Assembly: GCF_036669915.1 (NCBI RefSeq)
Contig: NC_089320.1
Location: forward strand, 1,468,245 to 1,532,244
Reading direction: 5' to 3'
From: Pocillopora verrucosa
Taxonomy: Eukaryota > Cnidaria > Anthozoa > Scleractinia > Pocilloporidae
Length of the DNA: 64,000 bases
Below the pieces are notes generated by a model. That model did not search any database, was not told the DNA's origin, and saw only the letters and a program-made list of their open reading frames with translations. Positions 34,386 to 47,200 of this stretch are shown here, piece by piece (the first letter of the stretch is position 1; the number at the start of each line of letters is the position of its first letter). A program made the translations under genes and the position numbers.

Positions 34386-37300
34386 ACGTAAAACGTGCAG
34401 AGGATTACGTGAATAATCAATGCATCCCAATTGATATTTTGATTTATAAGAGTGCATAATACTTTTTTATTTAATTTTGTATTTATGAAAAGTGAAAGCG
34501 GTGTTTGGGAAGTTTTCCATAAGTCCAAAATAAATAACAGGTCATTGCCGGTAACAGCGACAGTACACCTTACCATATCATCGTTAGCTTGTACATGAGG
34601 CTTTAGCAATCTTCTGTGGATTCATTACCAAAGAAGAAGAATGGCAACATGTGTTGCACTATCGTCTGTTCTGTTACGTGCTTAAAGTTCCGACACACAT
34701 TTCACCAAATGCTAGGTGACTTACGTACATAAAACGTGGGTCATTTCACCCAGAAAGTTCATTTACTTCTCGAAGCTGAAGACAGTACGAGTTAGAAATT
34801 ACTTATTCCTGATTCTGTCGAATGAAAGATGTCGTCAAACAATACAAATTACCCTACTGACCTTTGAAAGTAGGGGAATATTGCGTTTAAATAATTATCC
34901 GATATCTTTAACCATTTCAAGAGAAATTTACTACCTATTAGGAAGTCCTCAAAACCCAAAAAGTTAGTTTTTCTCTTTTGGCATTGTAAGTTTTTGCGGT
35001 TGCTTGATAAAAAATAGAAAATTTTGGCTGAGTCATTTTAAGTCGAAAGAATACTTAACTAAAAGCAAACAGCCTGAAAAAAACCATCAGTCATGGATAG
35101 AAAATTGATCAAAAATTTTAATTTTTATGGTTAACTCATCAGAGACCAAATAACATCTAAAGGAAACGCTCTAAGCCAGACTGAAACTTAAGTTGACAGA
35201 GCATTAACACTCTCACAAATATTTGGTTCGTGCAAACAGAATTGAAAATATGTCTTATAGTCGTCTCACATAAAAGGAAGGAACTTTGATGAATTAATAT
35301 ATTGAAGAGCAATCTATATCGTTTTCGGATTAATATTAAACGACAGTTAAAATATTTATTTATATTCTAAGATGAAAGAAATAATTATTCCCAGGAATGG
35401 GCTCACAATCTTTTGTGTAATGTGCCTTCTTAGATCCCTCCTAGAAAATTTCAGAGTAATTTCAAGTAACTGTTAAAATATTTATTTATATTCCAAGGTA
35501 TAATAAATAATTATTCCCCGGAATAGGCTCACAATCTAAAGCAAGCTTCAGTTCCACTCATTGGATAGGTCATGGTTGTTAATCCTGTTTTTTAAACTCT
35601 TTTAAAGGCTCTATCAGTCTTAGGCGCCCTTACAACCGCCGCTAGTGCCTTCAAAAACCTTTATGACCTTATTCCCCTATGAAAGATTCACCTTTAACCA
35701 CACACGTGCCGGAAAATTTCCTGATGATGTAAAAATTTCCAAACAAAAGAGTCATCTTCGAGCAAATTTCGACTGAAAAATAAAGTAAACCAGGATTGCT
35801 CTGGTTTTGTGGCACTTTGCCTTGCAAACTCCTGCCACTATCTCAAGCCATAAGGGGCAAAACTAAACTGGCCGTTTACGACTTGGTTACCCCTTTTCAC
35901 GCACGTTTAGTGGTTTGCTTGATTTAACTTTGAGTTCTTATTGGCTCTTGAAGGTGCTTTTTTCTTTCTTCTGATTGGCTTTTATGATTACTTTGGTTTG
36001 GGCTTTACGACACTCCTCATTCTAAAAGTGGCTTTGGACGAGTAATCCATTATCACTTGAAGAAAAAGCAACGTGCCCAAGTACTCCGTTGTGTTCCATT
36101 GCCAGACCATCGACTTCTTGGCCTCAATTTTTCGCAAAAGATTAAACTAGGAAGCTACGCGTTTCTAAATTTTTCATTCTCCTATTTTTTTTCCTTTCTT
36201 CTTCTTTTTTAAAGAAAGAGATCATCTATCTACGACGCGACAACGCCATTTATCTACTTTCGATAATGAAACTGCCATCGATCGTAACATTTTCGCCATT
36301 CTTATACTATTATCGACGTTTGTCGACGCAAATTTATCCCTGTTCTCCTTGAATTAAACGGCAAGGCTAGTCACTGTGGTAATAATAGACTCTCGATAAC
36401 TCAAACCCTCTCTAATACGAACCAAAGTCGATTTCTCCCTGATTTCCATCATGCTCTTACTGTAATGTTAATCTCCCGCTAACTGGAAGCAGTTTTCGTT
36501 ACCCTACAGGTTATTCTCTGTATACATGTTTTTTATATAACCACGTCTGTCAATACGTGACAAATCAAAACAAACGGTGAAATGCAGTCCAGAACTTTTA
36601 CTGTACTTTATTTATTAATTTTTATTATTATTATCACTTTTTTTTCGAGCATCCATTTTTTTTTTGCATTACAGAAACCGTGAAAGGCGAGTTCAAGGTT
36701 CGTTGGTTTAGGGTATATGTAACTTCAGTCCCTATATGTTCAATTCTCGATGTCTCGACCCTTTTATTTCCAGTTTCCCTTGAAGGTCAGATTTAACGAT
36801 CGGGAGTCGACTTTATATTCAAACGGGTTTGTAAAAGTGTGAGAATTCGTTTGTATGTCTGCTATAAATTTCTCGTATTAATCGTTTCTCTCCTTGACCA
36901 TAAAACTGTTAAAAAGCTTTAAAAGTTAAAAAGTTTTTTTTTTTTTTTTTTGAGACAGGTAGAGACCTAATGCGGATTTCTTTCATTTCTTGCTTCGGTT
37001 TCTACTCTAGTATATAATTATTGGTGGAAAGAAAGATGTGGAAACTAGTTTTCTACTTGCAAGGTATTAAAAAGAGGGTATTAAAAAACCGATAAGCTTT
37101 GACGAGAGGCTCGTAACGCTCAGCTTTAGAACGGTGTCCGATTCACTTTATTAACTCAGTTCATACACAAAATCACCTGATTTACTTGCTTAGCCCGCAT
37201 GGGTCCGTCTGTATATAATGGTAATAGGACTGATTCGAGTCCAATTCAGTCTGTAATCATACAAGTGATGAACAAGATTGGACCACAGCTTAGCTGTAGT

Positions 37301-37451
37301 CTGATTTGTCAATCGCGAGTATGATTACTGACAGAATTGGACGACACAAAGTACTGTTACCAATTAATCATAACCGTTACAACTTCAAAAAATAAATAAA
37401 TAAATTTAGGAAAAACATCATTGGGCAGAGACAGTGTCTAAAGTAAAAATT
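34386..37451. repeat. Segmental duplication block A' (right copy)
   Basis: Matches 1-2522 with about 34.4 kb spacing. It carries an extra 170 bases near 34995-35170 and an extra 520 bases at 36680-37200. The latter includes T-runs, a MITE scrap (CGTAACGCTCAGCTTTAGAA) and exon-like pieces. At its right edge the homology jumps directly to the equivalent of about 18890, so sequence equivalent to 2523-18890, including gene M, is missing here. Confidence 0.9.
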
Positions 37452-37504
37452 CAATCATTTTAATTGCTGGTATGTCCTAGCAAAGTGTGTCTTGTAATAC
37501 ACTA

Positions 37505-39397
37505 GTGTTCATGAGGTTAAAAATAGGGATTACTAATCGGCAATCGCAGATAGAGAACAGCCAAGGCAAATAAGCGGTGTGTGTTATTTTTTTAAACAAA
37601 AATTTCGAACACAAATGAAAAAAATATAATGATAAGCAAAGAGTAAAAAGTATGCTTTTATCAGGCAGGCGTTGACGATTGGAGAGGACAAAATCTAACG
37701 TTTTAGCAAACTCAGGAAGAATTAGCGACTATGGATATTTAACAATTATTTGCCGAAGTGGAGGTAAATAGTGGTGGGTAATTTCCAAGGTGCGAATAAC
37801 TGTTTTGGTATATACCATACAGGAACCAAAACAATCAGTACATTTCTGTCAAATAACAAAAAATTATTGGAAATTAATGATTGACGCGCGAGATTGTCTC
37901 TTTGGCTGCTCGGAGGTGAATAGTACTTGCTAATCTCTTCCGAAACAGCCAATCAGCGCGCTCGAAAAGCACTACCCTCCTGTGTGGTAATTACTAAATG
38001 ATGAATTAATAAATCTACAGCGCTTTTGCGTAGTCTTATTGACACGATAATCTTCATCACAGAGTTCAAAATGTCGTGGACTCACGAGGCGCAGCAGTCC
38101 ACGCTGACGCACTCTCAATAAGCTTTCTTTTTTTTTTTGTTTTTTTATTACAGTATCGACGTGAAATAAAAGGATTCTTTAAGTGCATGACCAACTTCGT
38201 GACACGGTGACGTGGCAGCGTTGTCTGTGCTCTTATCAACAACGGAAAATAGATCATAACTTTATAAATTTAACCACTCCTTGGCCGGAAGAAGAATACG
38301 AATTTGCTGTATTCGGAACTCCAGAGAAAGAAGACAAAAAGCGGGAGAATATTTGGAACTGGGAATATCTGGTGAAAACCAAGCGAAAGGAAAGAACGTT
38401 AACGCCCTTTAACTTGACGCCTTAAATCAGCTCAAGCCGTAAACGCGTCGTCACGTGACCCCTAAGAGAGCAACGGGAGGAATTTACATAGCAACCGACC
38501 ATCGTGAACGCCCTGTTTCACGCAGTTTTTTTTTTTGACGACAATTTGATGGCATTTAAGATGAGAGGAATAAAAATAGAGGTTGTTTCGTTGTTGATTC
38601 AACTTACTTGCAATTTGTGTTCATTCAGATCAAAAAGCACTCAAACATAACTTTGAAAATTGATCAGGCAACCTAAATTTGATGTCAAAAGAAATATCAT
38701 GTCAGAGAGAATTTATTAAGGATATTAATGATGCACTTGTGGACACGACTTCTCTCTGTACAAGTGAGTAAGGCGCTGCTTTTTTTTTTTTTAATTAAAT
38801 TTTGAAGCAATAAAGTTATCATCTGCGCGTTACCTCAACTCATAGAAATGCTTGTGCAATTTAGAAATAAAGCCAGATTCTATCTACATTTTTTCCCTTC
38901 AAGAAAACGTGAGAAGGTTAAGTTACTGAACTGGTTGTGTTGTGTAATTGTCAGAAAAGCTCCAGCAAGAAGGGATTAGGCAATAATTACATTTCACCAG
39001 AGATATCAAAACTTATTTGAGTCATACAGGTGGTTCATTAAGCAAGGAGGGCTTTTAGAAATCTGATCTTCATTAGCCAAATTTCTTGCGGTTTTCGTCA
39101 AGAAATGAATTGAAACGTTTTGAGGAAATTGAAATATTCCATACTTTTGCATTGATTCTGCAACACATTCCTTTGAAGCTGTTGCTTATGCGACTGCTTC
39201 CTTAATGAATACAGAATACAAAGAAAACAAATGAATAAAAAATAAATGAATGACAATACGCTGTATACTTAAGGGCTAATATTTTTCAAGAACTGAAACC
39301 AGGCCATATAATAAAGTTGCAGAGTAAATCGGAAGTCACTTATGCTTCATATATTTTTCTTTTGTTCCAGGAAAATGAAGTGCCTTTTGCTGGATAG
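37505..39397 (+). pseudogene. UPA-2: decayed copy of UPA-1
   Basis: Remnants in order. The exon-2 relic (about 37505-37575) has a premature TAA where UPA-1 has AAG. The 3' two-thirds of exon 3 (about 38246-38560) has its 5' part replaced by an inverted-repeat element, an 8-base frameshifting insertion near 38345, a 112-base insertion (38399-38510) flanked by GAACG on both sides, and a donor mutated from GTGAG to ATGAG. Exons 4 and 5 fall in a deletion of about 1.3 kb. The last exon (39371-39397) is intact and still reads ENEVPFAG plus stop. There is no route to a functional product. An extra 190 bases sit at about 39120-39310. Confidence 0.9.
37743..38245 (+). mobile_element. Inverted-repeat element, left copy
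   Basis: Begins next to a TTAA (37739-37742) with CAATTATTTGCCGAAGTGGA. It is the inverted counterpart of 40606-41076. The inner end stops in CTTATCAACAACGG, abutting the interrupted UPA-2 exon. It contains only short frames on both strands. Confidence 0.85.
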
Positions 39398-40605
39398 ATT
39401 AAAATGTATCGCGTGGTATTGAGCATTATGCTAAGCTCAAGATTTTACACAGCTGATGGCGTATGATGACGTGATATTTAGTATGGATACGCTTTATTTT
39501 GTACCAATTCAGGTTGTAAGCCGATTTTCTCCAGCTCAATGGACATTAAATTTAGGAGGGCATAAGCCTCCAAATGGAAGATAAATAAAGAAACTCCTTA
39601 GTTTAGTTTAAAAGGTCAGTGTGTCTTGAAGTCCCAGACTAGAAACAATAGACCTAAAAGCACAGATCTATAAAAAAATTGACTTGCTATGCTCTCCGCG
39701 TGGTACACGAAAAGTCTCATCTAAGGAGGGAAAACACGAAGAAAATTATACTATAAAAATCCCGTACTTCATCGGGAATTGAGTATGACATCTGAAAAAC
39801 AAAATAAGCTAGTTAACAAATCAGAAATGAGGATGAAACTTTGAATGATGAAAACCGCCGCTTTTCAAAGAGAGAACTGTCATTTAAATTTGCGTAATTT
39901 TCCAAAAATTATAGACCAAACTGTTCCATACGCGCGAGACTTTCCACCCATCAAGTTTTTTTTTTCAAGTGTTACTTTAAAAGCCCTTGCTTCCAGCTGC
40001 AGCGAAATGCACTGTGAACTGATCAAATGACGTGCGTGATTATTGCCAGCACAAGCATAAATGGGGTGAGTTTGGCTCATCACATCTCTTAAACAAACAT
40101 GGTGTCCTATCTGTCTTCTTGTCTTTTTCGAAACGAACATTATGCCCTCTCTGAGTACTTATGGTGTGCTTCCCCAATGGTCCAAAAAAGGGTTTAAAAA
40201 ACGGTCAAAAAATAGTCCAAAAAATAGTCCAGTCCACATTTTACCCTATGTCTTATCCGCAACAAACAATGATTCCGACGAAGTGCAATGATACCAATTA
40301 CTACTTTAGTTGAATCAAAACTAGAGAACATTCGTAAGGATTAAAAGAGAATTTAATTCTGTTTTTGTTTCCTGTAATCGTTTTTGTCACTTTTGTGTTA
40401 TTTTATCCGGAACTCCGGTTGATACTTACAAATGAATAATTCGACACGAAAATTATGCGCTTTTGTTTTATAGGTTAACATCAGCGCGCTACGATCTAGA
40501 ACTCATGGTTGCAACGAAATAAATCAGTTAAATACTGTGAATATATTAATATGTTTATCATAGTTACAGTAATGTCACAATCTGATTGGCCAATTTGTCG
40601 TTGTC
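39398..40605. other. Decayed 3' part of block B' and repeat scraps
   Basis: 39398-40140 matches the UPA-1 3' flank (about 21720-22965 with deletions). 40140-40260 matches an arm of the foldback element at 23.7 kb. The rest is AT-rich and featureless. No gene. Confidence 0.7.
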
Positions 40606-41076
40606 GATAAGAGCACAGACAACGCTGTCACGTCACCGTGTCACGAGGTTGGTCATGCGCTAGGAGAATCCTTCTATTTGACCTCAATAGTGTAATAAAA
40701 TAATAAAAAAATAAAAACTAATTGAGATTGGGTTAGCGTGGACTGCTGCGCCTCGTGAGTCCACAACATTTTGAACTCTGTGATGACGATTACCGTGTCA
40801 ATAAAACACCTCGTTCATCGTTTAGAAATTACCACACAGGTGAGTAGTGTTATTCGAGCGCGCTGATTGGCTGTTTCGGAAGAGATAAGCAAGTACTATT
40901 CACCTCCGAGCAGCCAAAGAGACAATCTCGCGCGTCAATCATTAATTTCCAATAATTTTTTGCTATTTGAAAGAAATGTACTGATTGTTTTGGTTCCTGT
41001 ATGGTTTATACCAAAACAGTTATTCGCACCTCGGAAAGTATCCACCACTATTTACCTCCACTTCGGCGAATAATTG
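40606..41076 (-). mobile_element. Inverted-repeat element, right copy
   Basis: Reverse complement of the element at 37743. It ends CCACTTCGGCGAATAATTG beside a TTAA (41077-41080). The inner side continues about 100 bases further than the left copy with unique sequence. It ends only 100 bases beyond the stop codon of the NACHT-WD40 gene, so it may supply or disturb that gene's 3' end. Confidence 0.85.
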
Positions 41077-41176
41077 TTAAAAGTTAGTTTTAAGTATATT
41101 GCGCAATGAAATACGAGAAAACAATGGTGTTGGATTAGTTGAAAAAACAAAAAGGTTGAAGGTGTTGTATATTCCT

Positions 41177-44100
41177 CTAAATCATCTCGATAATGTGCAC
41201 ATTTCCATTTGCGCAGCCCACAACAGCAGATTTTCCCTTTGACGAGATGTTCACGGCAGTTATTTCCGTGTTGTTGACTGTGAAGGTTCCCATTACTTTA
41301 TTAGATCTGACCTCTTGCGCTTTAACAACACCCTCTTGTAAACTGTAAGTCAAAAGTTCCTCTGATATCTTTCGCAGACAAGATTCACCATTAACCACGC
41401 TCAAGCCAGAAAATTTCCCAGGAATCTGAAATGTCTGAACCGTCAATCCTTCTCTATCTATGACGTGAAAAATACCTTCATCAGCGACGGACGAAACACT
41501 GTAGGAAGATCTCCTCTTTTTCCTGCCGCTCCTAACTTTTTGAGAAGCAGTTACACTGTTACGACACTGAACAAATGTCACCAGGTATTCGCAACCAACT
41601 TTCACCCGGCGAATGATGGTGGGATGTAAGGATATTTGGACTTTCCAGTTAGTGTGGTTGTTTAGGTCCCACAAGTGAACTTCAGCAGGTCCTTTCATCC
41701 AATCCTGAGAACTACTTTGTCTTGGTACACTTATAGCCACAAGTCTGCCACATGTGTTTGAAATGGCTGCTTCTGTGATCTGTTTGTGGAATTTAAGGAG
41801 ACAATATTGCTGCGATTAATCTACTCAATTTTAGTTGGAGCCAGAACCGCAACAATTATATGCCATCTCAGAAACTAGTATGGAGAAACAATCTACTCAA
41901 TTTTAGTTGGAGCCAGAACCGCAACAATTATATGCCATCTCAGAAACTAGTATGGAGAAACAAGGGATTATTAAGAGAAGCGGAGATTCCATGGGGAAAA
42001 AGAGGTTAAGGAAAATATCAGCTTGTTTTATTCTAAGAGCAAGGTCTAAGTTTATGCTGTGACATTTCGGTCCAAATTGCAATAAGTAATGTTGTCTTTT
42101 GCTTCTAAGATAATCGGTGAAGGCTAGATTAACAGACACCCTGGTTGGAAGTAACACTGCTATTCCTGATCAACCCATGTTTGATCGCAGGTTAAAAGTA
42201 CAACAAAGAAATAAGCATTAAGAGCCTTGACAGAGAATGAAAGGATTGCCGAAATATGGCACCTTCCCTTGTTGCGTCTCTTATGTCCGAAATAATGTGT
42301 GGCGCTGATAATCTAGTCTAACATGATCAAGAACATTATTAGATGCCAAAGCCTACTATTTTCAAATGTATGACTGTCTAAAATATCCCGTAAATTGTCA
42401 CGAACATTCCAACAATCACAAACATAAATTACCTGATTTCCACTGTCCACCGAAAATCTCTGTTCAAATGCTTCCCTTTCATTCAGATCCTTTGGCGGTG
42501 GATCTTTGAGCTCATGTTTTGCCCATTTCTCTAAACTGTATTTATTGATAGCGAGATAGAGTCTCACAGTTTCTGGCTCACTCTCCGTGAACAGGCAGGT
42601 GTACAAGCCATCAGATGTGAATTTAGTGAAGAGGTGTCGCACAGTTAGAAAAGTGAGAGTTCTGATATAAAATGCAAAAAGAATTATTCAATCACTTACT
42701 CAGTCTGCTAACTGTGTAGTCAGTCGAGGGGTCACTAAAGCAGTGGTGGGTCTCTGTCTGTCAGTCAGACGGCCAGTTTTTTCAGTCAGACCCATAATCA
42801 GTTACGTTACTTTGTAAGGCAGTCATGTATGTTTGTCAGATAGAGGAGCCAGTCGGTCGATCAGTCTTCCAGTCGGTTAGTTAGTCAGACAGACAGACAG
42901 ATAGTCAGTCAGTCAGTCAGTCAGCCAGTCCGTTATATGTCCGTAGGTATGACCGTTGGCTCGATAGTCCGTCCTTTAATCTATCAGTCTCCAATGCTAC
43001 AGTCTACTAATCGTTTAGCTCGTCATCATTTAAGTATGTCGACCTACAAATCAGTTAATTAGCCAATCGTCTGATCATTTAATCAATCAGCAGACCGATA
43101 ATCAGCTAACCCAGTCATTCAGCTGTCCATCGGGAAAAAAAGTAAAGATCACCTGTGCGCTCCCATGAGAAGACTCCTGTCAGATCCATGAGGGTCAACG
43201 CCTGACTTCAGATGCCACACATCCACGCCAGTCTCAACAAACACTGATACGAATGAGGTGTCTTCAGAGAAACAGGGGCAGGTGCCACTGGCTGCAAGGA
43301 AAGTTTTGCAAGAGAGAATACCATGGGTCGTTATTACAGGTGGTATAATACAACGCATGAAAAGAAATTAAGAAGCCAAGTGATGCAACTTCACCTATAG
43401 GTGCTCAGCACAGTAAGGTTTAAGTGAAACATTTTTATCATTTAAAGTCTACTGAATGTAGCAAGAGTATCTAAACGTCATCCCTATTAAACAAATTTCC
43501 AGTATTTTCAGCCAATAAGAAATTATTTTTTCTATTAATGATGGTATAGGAATGAGTGGAGTCCAATTCGGTCTGTAGTAATGCGAGTGGTTGACAAAAT
43601 CGGACTTACTTAATCGGACTTTAATCAAACTATGTAAAATTTGAATAAAGAAACTAGATGTCAGTTACAAGTTTATAAAAAAGATAACTCAGCGAAATGA
43701 ACGAGAACAGCGAACGTTCATGACGCTTACTATCCACTTACACAGACATGAGGTGTTTTATCTGCCCAATTAAAAGCATGACGCCTACACTGTCCTATTA
43801 GTGCTCAAATGAGGCTGGTGATAATCAATTACGTTGAAAAATGCTGTTATAGTTTTAATTTAGGGGAAAGGGAACCACATAGGAGTTGAAGTTTTACCTC
43901 CGTTGTCAGAGGCAGGGTGTAACCGATGCAGTCGGTGTACAGGTGACTGTGCCTGCCAAACCCATGTCTCAGTCAAGGAACAACTTACTGCTAATCTATT
44001 GTCGTTGGAAAACGTACACTCTTGAACGGGACTGTTGTGATTCTGAAGAAGGCAAAATCGGATAAGGATTTCAAACATACCGGTCAGAAACACTTAGACT

Positions 44101-44190
44101 TGTCTAACAACAAAAATCTTCACCAGTGTCAATTAAAGAGGTAAGTATGTTTATTACATGCAAAGCTAGAGTTGACTTTATGTTACAATA

Positions 44191-44245
<55 letters not shown>

Positions 44246-47200
44246 CAAACGATATGTCCCATGTCTTTGCTTGTCTCAGTTACTCTGATCGTTTCATCTA
44301 ATTCGCTGCATAAATCTTTAAATCGTAGAATTGAGGAAGTACATATGTTCTCATTTATTAAAATCTACATACACTATTTTATTTTAGCTTGCATTGTTGC
44401 AAACCTATTTTCTACTTGTGGGCAACCGACTCGGTTAAACTAATCAACTTACCGGTAATTTGACTACTCTGGGCGAGGGCATGTTTCTCGTATCCCACAG
44501 CTGAACGGTGCTGTCATCTGAGGCTGTTGCAATCAAGGGATGACCGCTTTCTCTGTTCCCGATACAGCAGGTTCGAATTTCACCTGAGTGGCCAGTCAGT
44601 GTTTCCCACTCCGGACTTTTTTCATACGGTTTGGGTGCCATGCATAATACCTTCAATGAGAATGAAATATGGTAAAATGTTTTATGTCCTGACACGTGTA
44701 TAGCTAGAACAAAGAAGAAAATCTGATTCCCTAAGAGAAATCGAACCTTGGACCTCGGATTCCGCGCTTCGATTCTCTACAACATGGCTAAAAGGACCAA
44801 CATGGTGAGCAAAGCAATCACTAGGTTTAAATTTTGACAGAATGTAAAGATGAATAGAAAAATGATAGAAGATCTTATCTCTTCCCGTCAACAGTGGCCA
44901 CAGAAGAGTCAGTATTTCTAGATGAATCATACCTGGAGATGTTCCTTGTCTTTGAGGTCCTGAGTAGCAATGTGGCCGAAGTCTGGAGAAAACACGACAA
45001 ACTCGACACCCAAACAGTTCATGGCGAGTGTCTTCAGGAGTTTTGCTGTAATATAAGTAAGCTTTTAGAATACAAGGAACTTACATAATTCTTTTTGATC
45101 ACAATGCACTTATGATTCAGCTGGCGAAAAAAGCTCAAATCTGGAGACCTTTAACTTTAAGAGAAACAAACCATAGATAACATCAAGACAATAGAATAGG
45201 TAGACCGGTTGTGACAAGATTTGACTCCTCCTACCCCACCCCCCTTCCACACCCTCCTCTTTACTCCTTTGAAAAATCCCAGTTACGTCTCCTTTCTTCG
45301 GGTATCACTTCAGGTTGATTGTTTTTCCCCTTACCAGTCTCTTCTTGCCGTTTTCTTTTAAACCGTTCCAATCACTTTATGATATATGATAATGAGCGAC
45401 ACCACTCACCACTTTGAATATTCCATATGTAGGTTCCATTTGACAACACTGCTCCTAATTTTGCACCCTTCCTCGAAAAACTTATGGTAGCACCATCCAT
45501 TTTAGGAGCAGTCTTCTTACCAGTTTCGAAGACTCTCACATCCTTGTCGAAATAAAAGAAAATACATTCATGCTCATTTAAAAAAAAAGACTGAAGCGTT
45601 CTTTTTCCGCTTTTAATTCAATAATTGCGAGACTGAAGTCATTTGATAGCGAACCTTGTGAGTTTTCGGGCTCCACAAATACATTTTGTCCGATCCAAAA
45701 GCTAATGAGTTACCGTCAGGAGAAATCGTTAGAACCTTTGGCCTCCTCTGCAAAAAATTAGAAAGAAACGTTTCTGTTATTACTTGAACGGCCAGCTATG
45801 ATAAATATGTATAACCTAAGCAGCGGTTTTAAAGAAACCTATAGATGTTGAAACTGTTAGCTAGAGGTATAAACCCTTTTGAAATTTTTTACAAGCGTCT
45901 TAGAAGATCATTTAAAATAGCTCAGAGGGCAGGTTTGATCAACGATAACCAAACTTACTTTGCTAGTCCTACCAGACTGTTTTTTTGGATATTTTTTCGA
46001 GAGAATATATGTTATGTGAGAATCCTTAATGGAAATAGTCGTTTACGATAACATTTCTCCTCAAGGATTGTGTTTGAGTGAGATAAACGTATAAGAGCTC
46101 GATCTATTTTACTATCTTTTGAAATCAACCAAAATGTTCAAACAAAGGCTTGTTAATACTCACCGGGAGTTCCTCTTTCATAACAGGCTGTCCATTAGAG
46201 GAAGGTGAAGTGCTATAGGAACGTAGTTTTCCATGTGATGTTGCCAGAAAAATCTACCATAAAGACATAGTTATCCAGTTTTATGAACAACTGAGTTAAA
46301 AAATATATATTTTGAAAATAGTAAAGAAACAAAAACATAACGGTTACGGGAAAGAGAATAACGAGCGTTCATCGATCCCTGTTAATATCTTCTCAGTCAT
46401 TTTACCTCCCAAGCCTTGCCTTTCTTGGTACTGACAATGCTCGCTTTATCGTCAATTTCGCAGTCAACGTTTATCTCCTGTAGAGTTGTCCCTAGTTAAA
46501 ATAATTGTAGATAAAATCAATGATGCGCATGTCGATGACTAAATGAATATTTAAATCAATATATAAACGTTGAAGTGTAGGAATTGCTAAAACTGAGTCT
46601 TCTATAGTCCTGCTACCATAAAAAGTTTTATGATACACAGCCCATTGCAATTGGAATATTAGAGACCCTAATTTAAAGTTCCTGTTTATGTAGGGGTTGT
46701 ATCAGCAAATTTGCCGTATTAGCTGGCCCGTTTTCCTAGCTGCCTCGGAGATATTGGGGCAGTATCATGTAAGGGTAAGTAAGAGTTGTAAATACTATAC
46801 CTTCATGTTGGCCACCAGTGCCCAGGCCGTAACGGACAATAGAGTGTGAACCAGCAATTGCAACCCAGTGGCACTGGTCTATGCTGGCAGGAAATGATAT
46901 CACGTGACATTCACAATGCTTCGTCATGACGGTATAGCCACTTGCGACCTAAAGAGAAAGGATGTAAAAGGCTTGTCTATGATTTACATCAAACCAAAAC
47001 AAAGGAAATCTCTTATGAAAGCATGTTAAAAACTCAATTGACCAAAACGAAGCTGTTTAGGCTATAAATGAGTTTCATAGGGGAAAGGAGGAACCTTGCA
47101 GAAAATTTTACAGCGAAAATCTGTTGGATCGCTTTACATTATTTCCATTTACACAGCACCATAGCATTTAACTATTACATTATTGATCTTTTATTGTCAT

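Noticed and set aside
42880..42930. CRISPR-like spaced repeats
   Set aside because: It is a tetranucleotide microsatellite in an animal intron without spacers.
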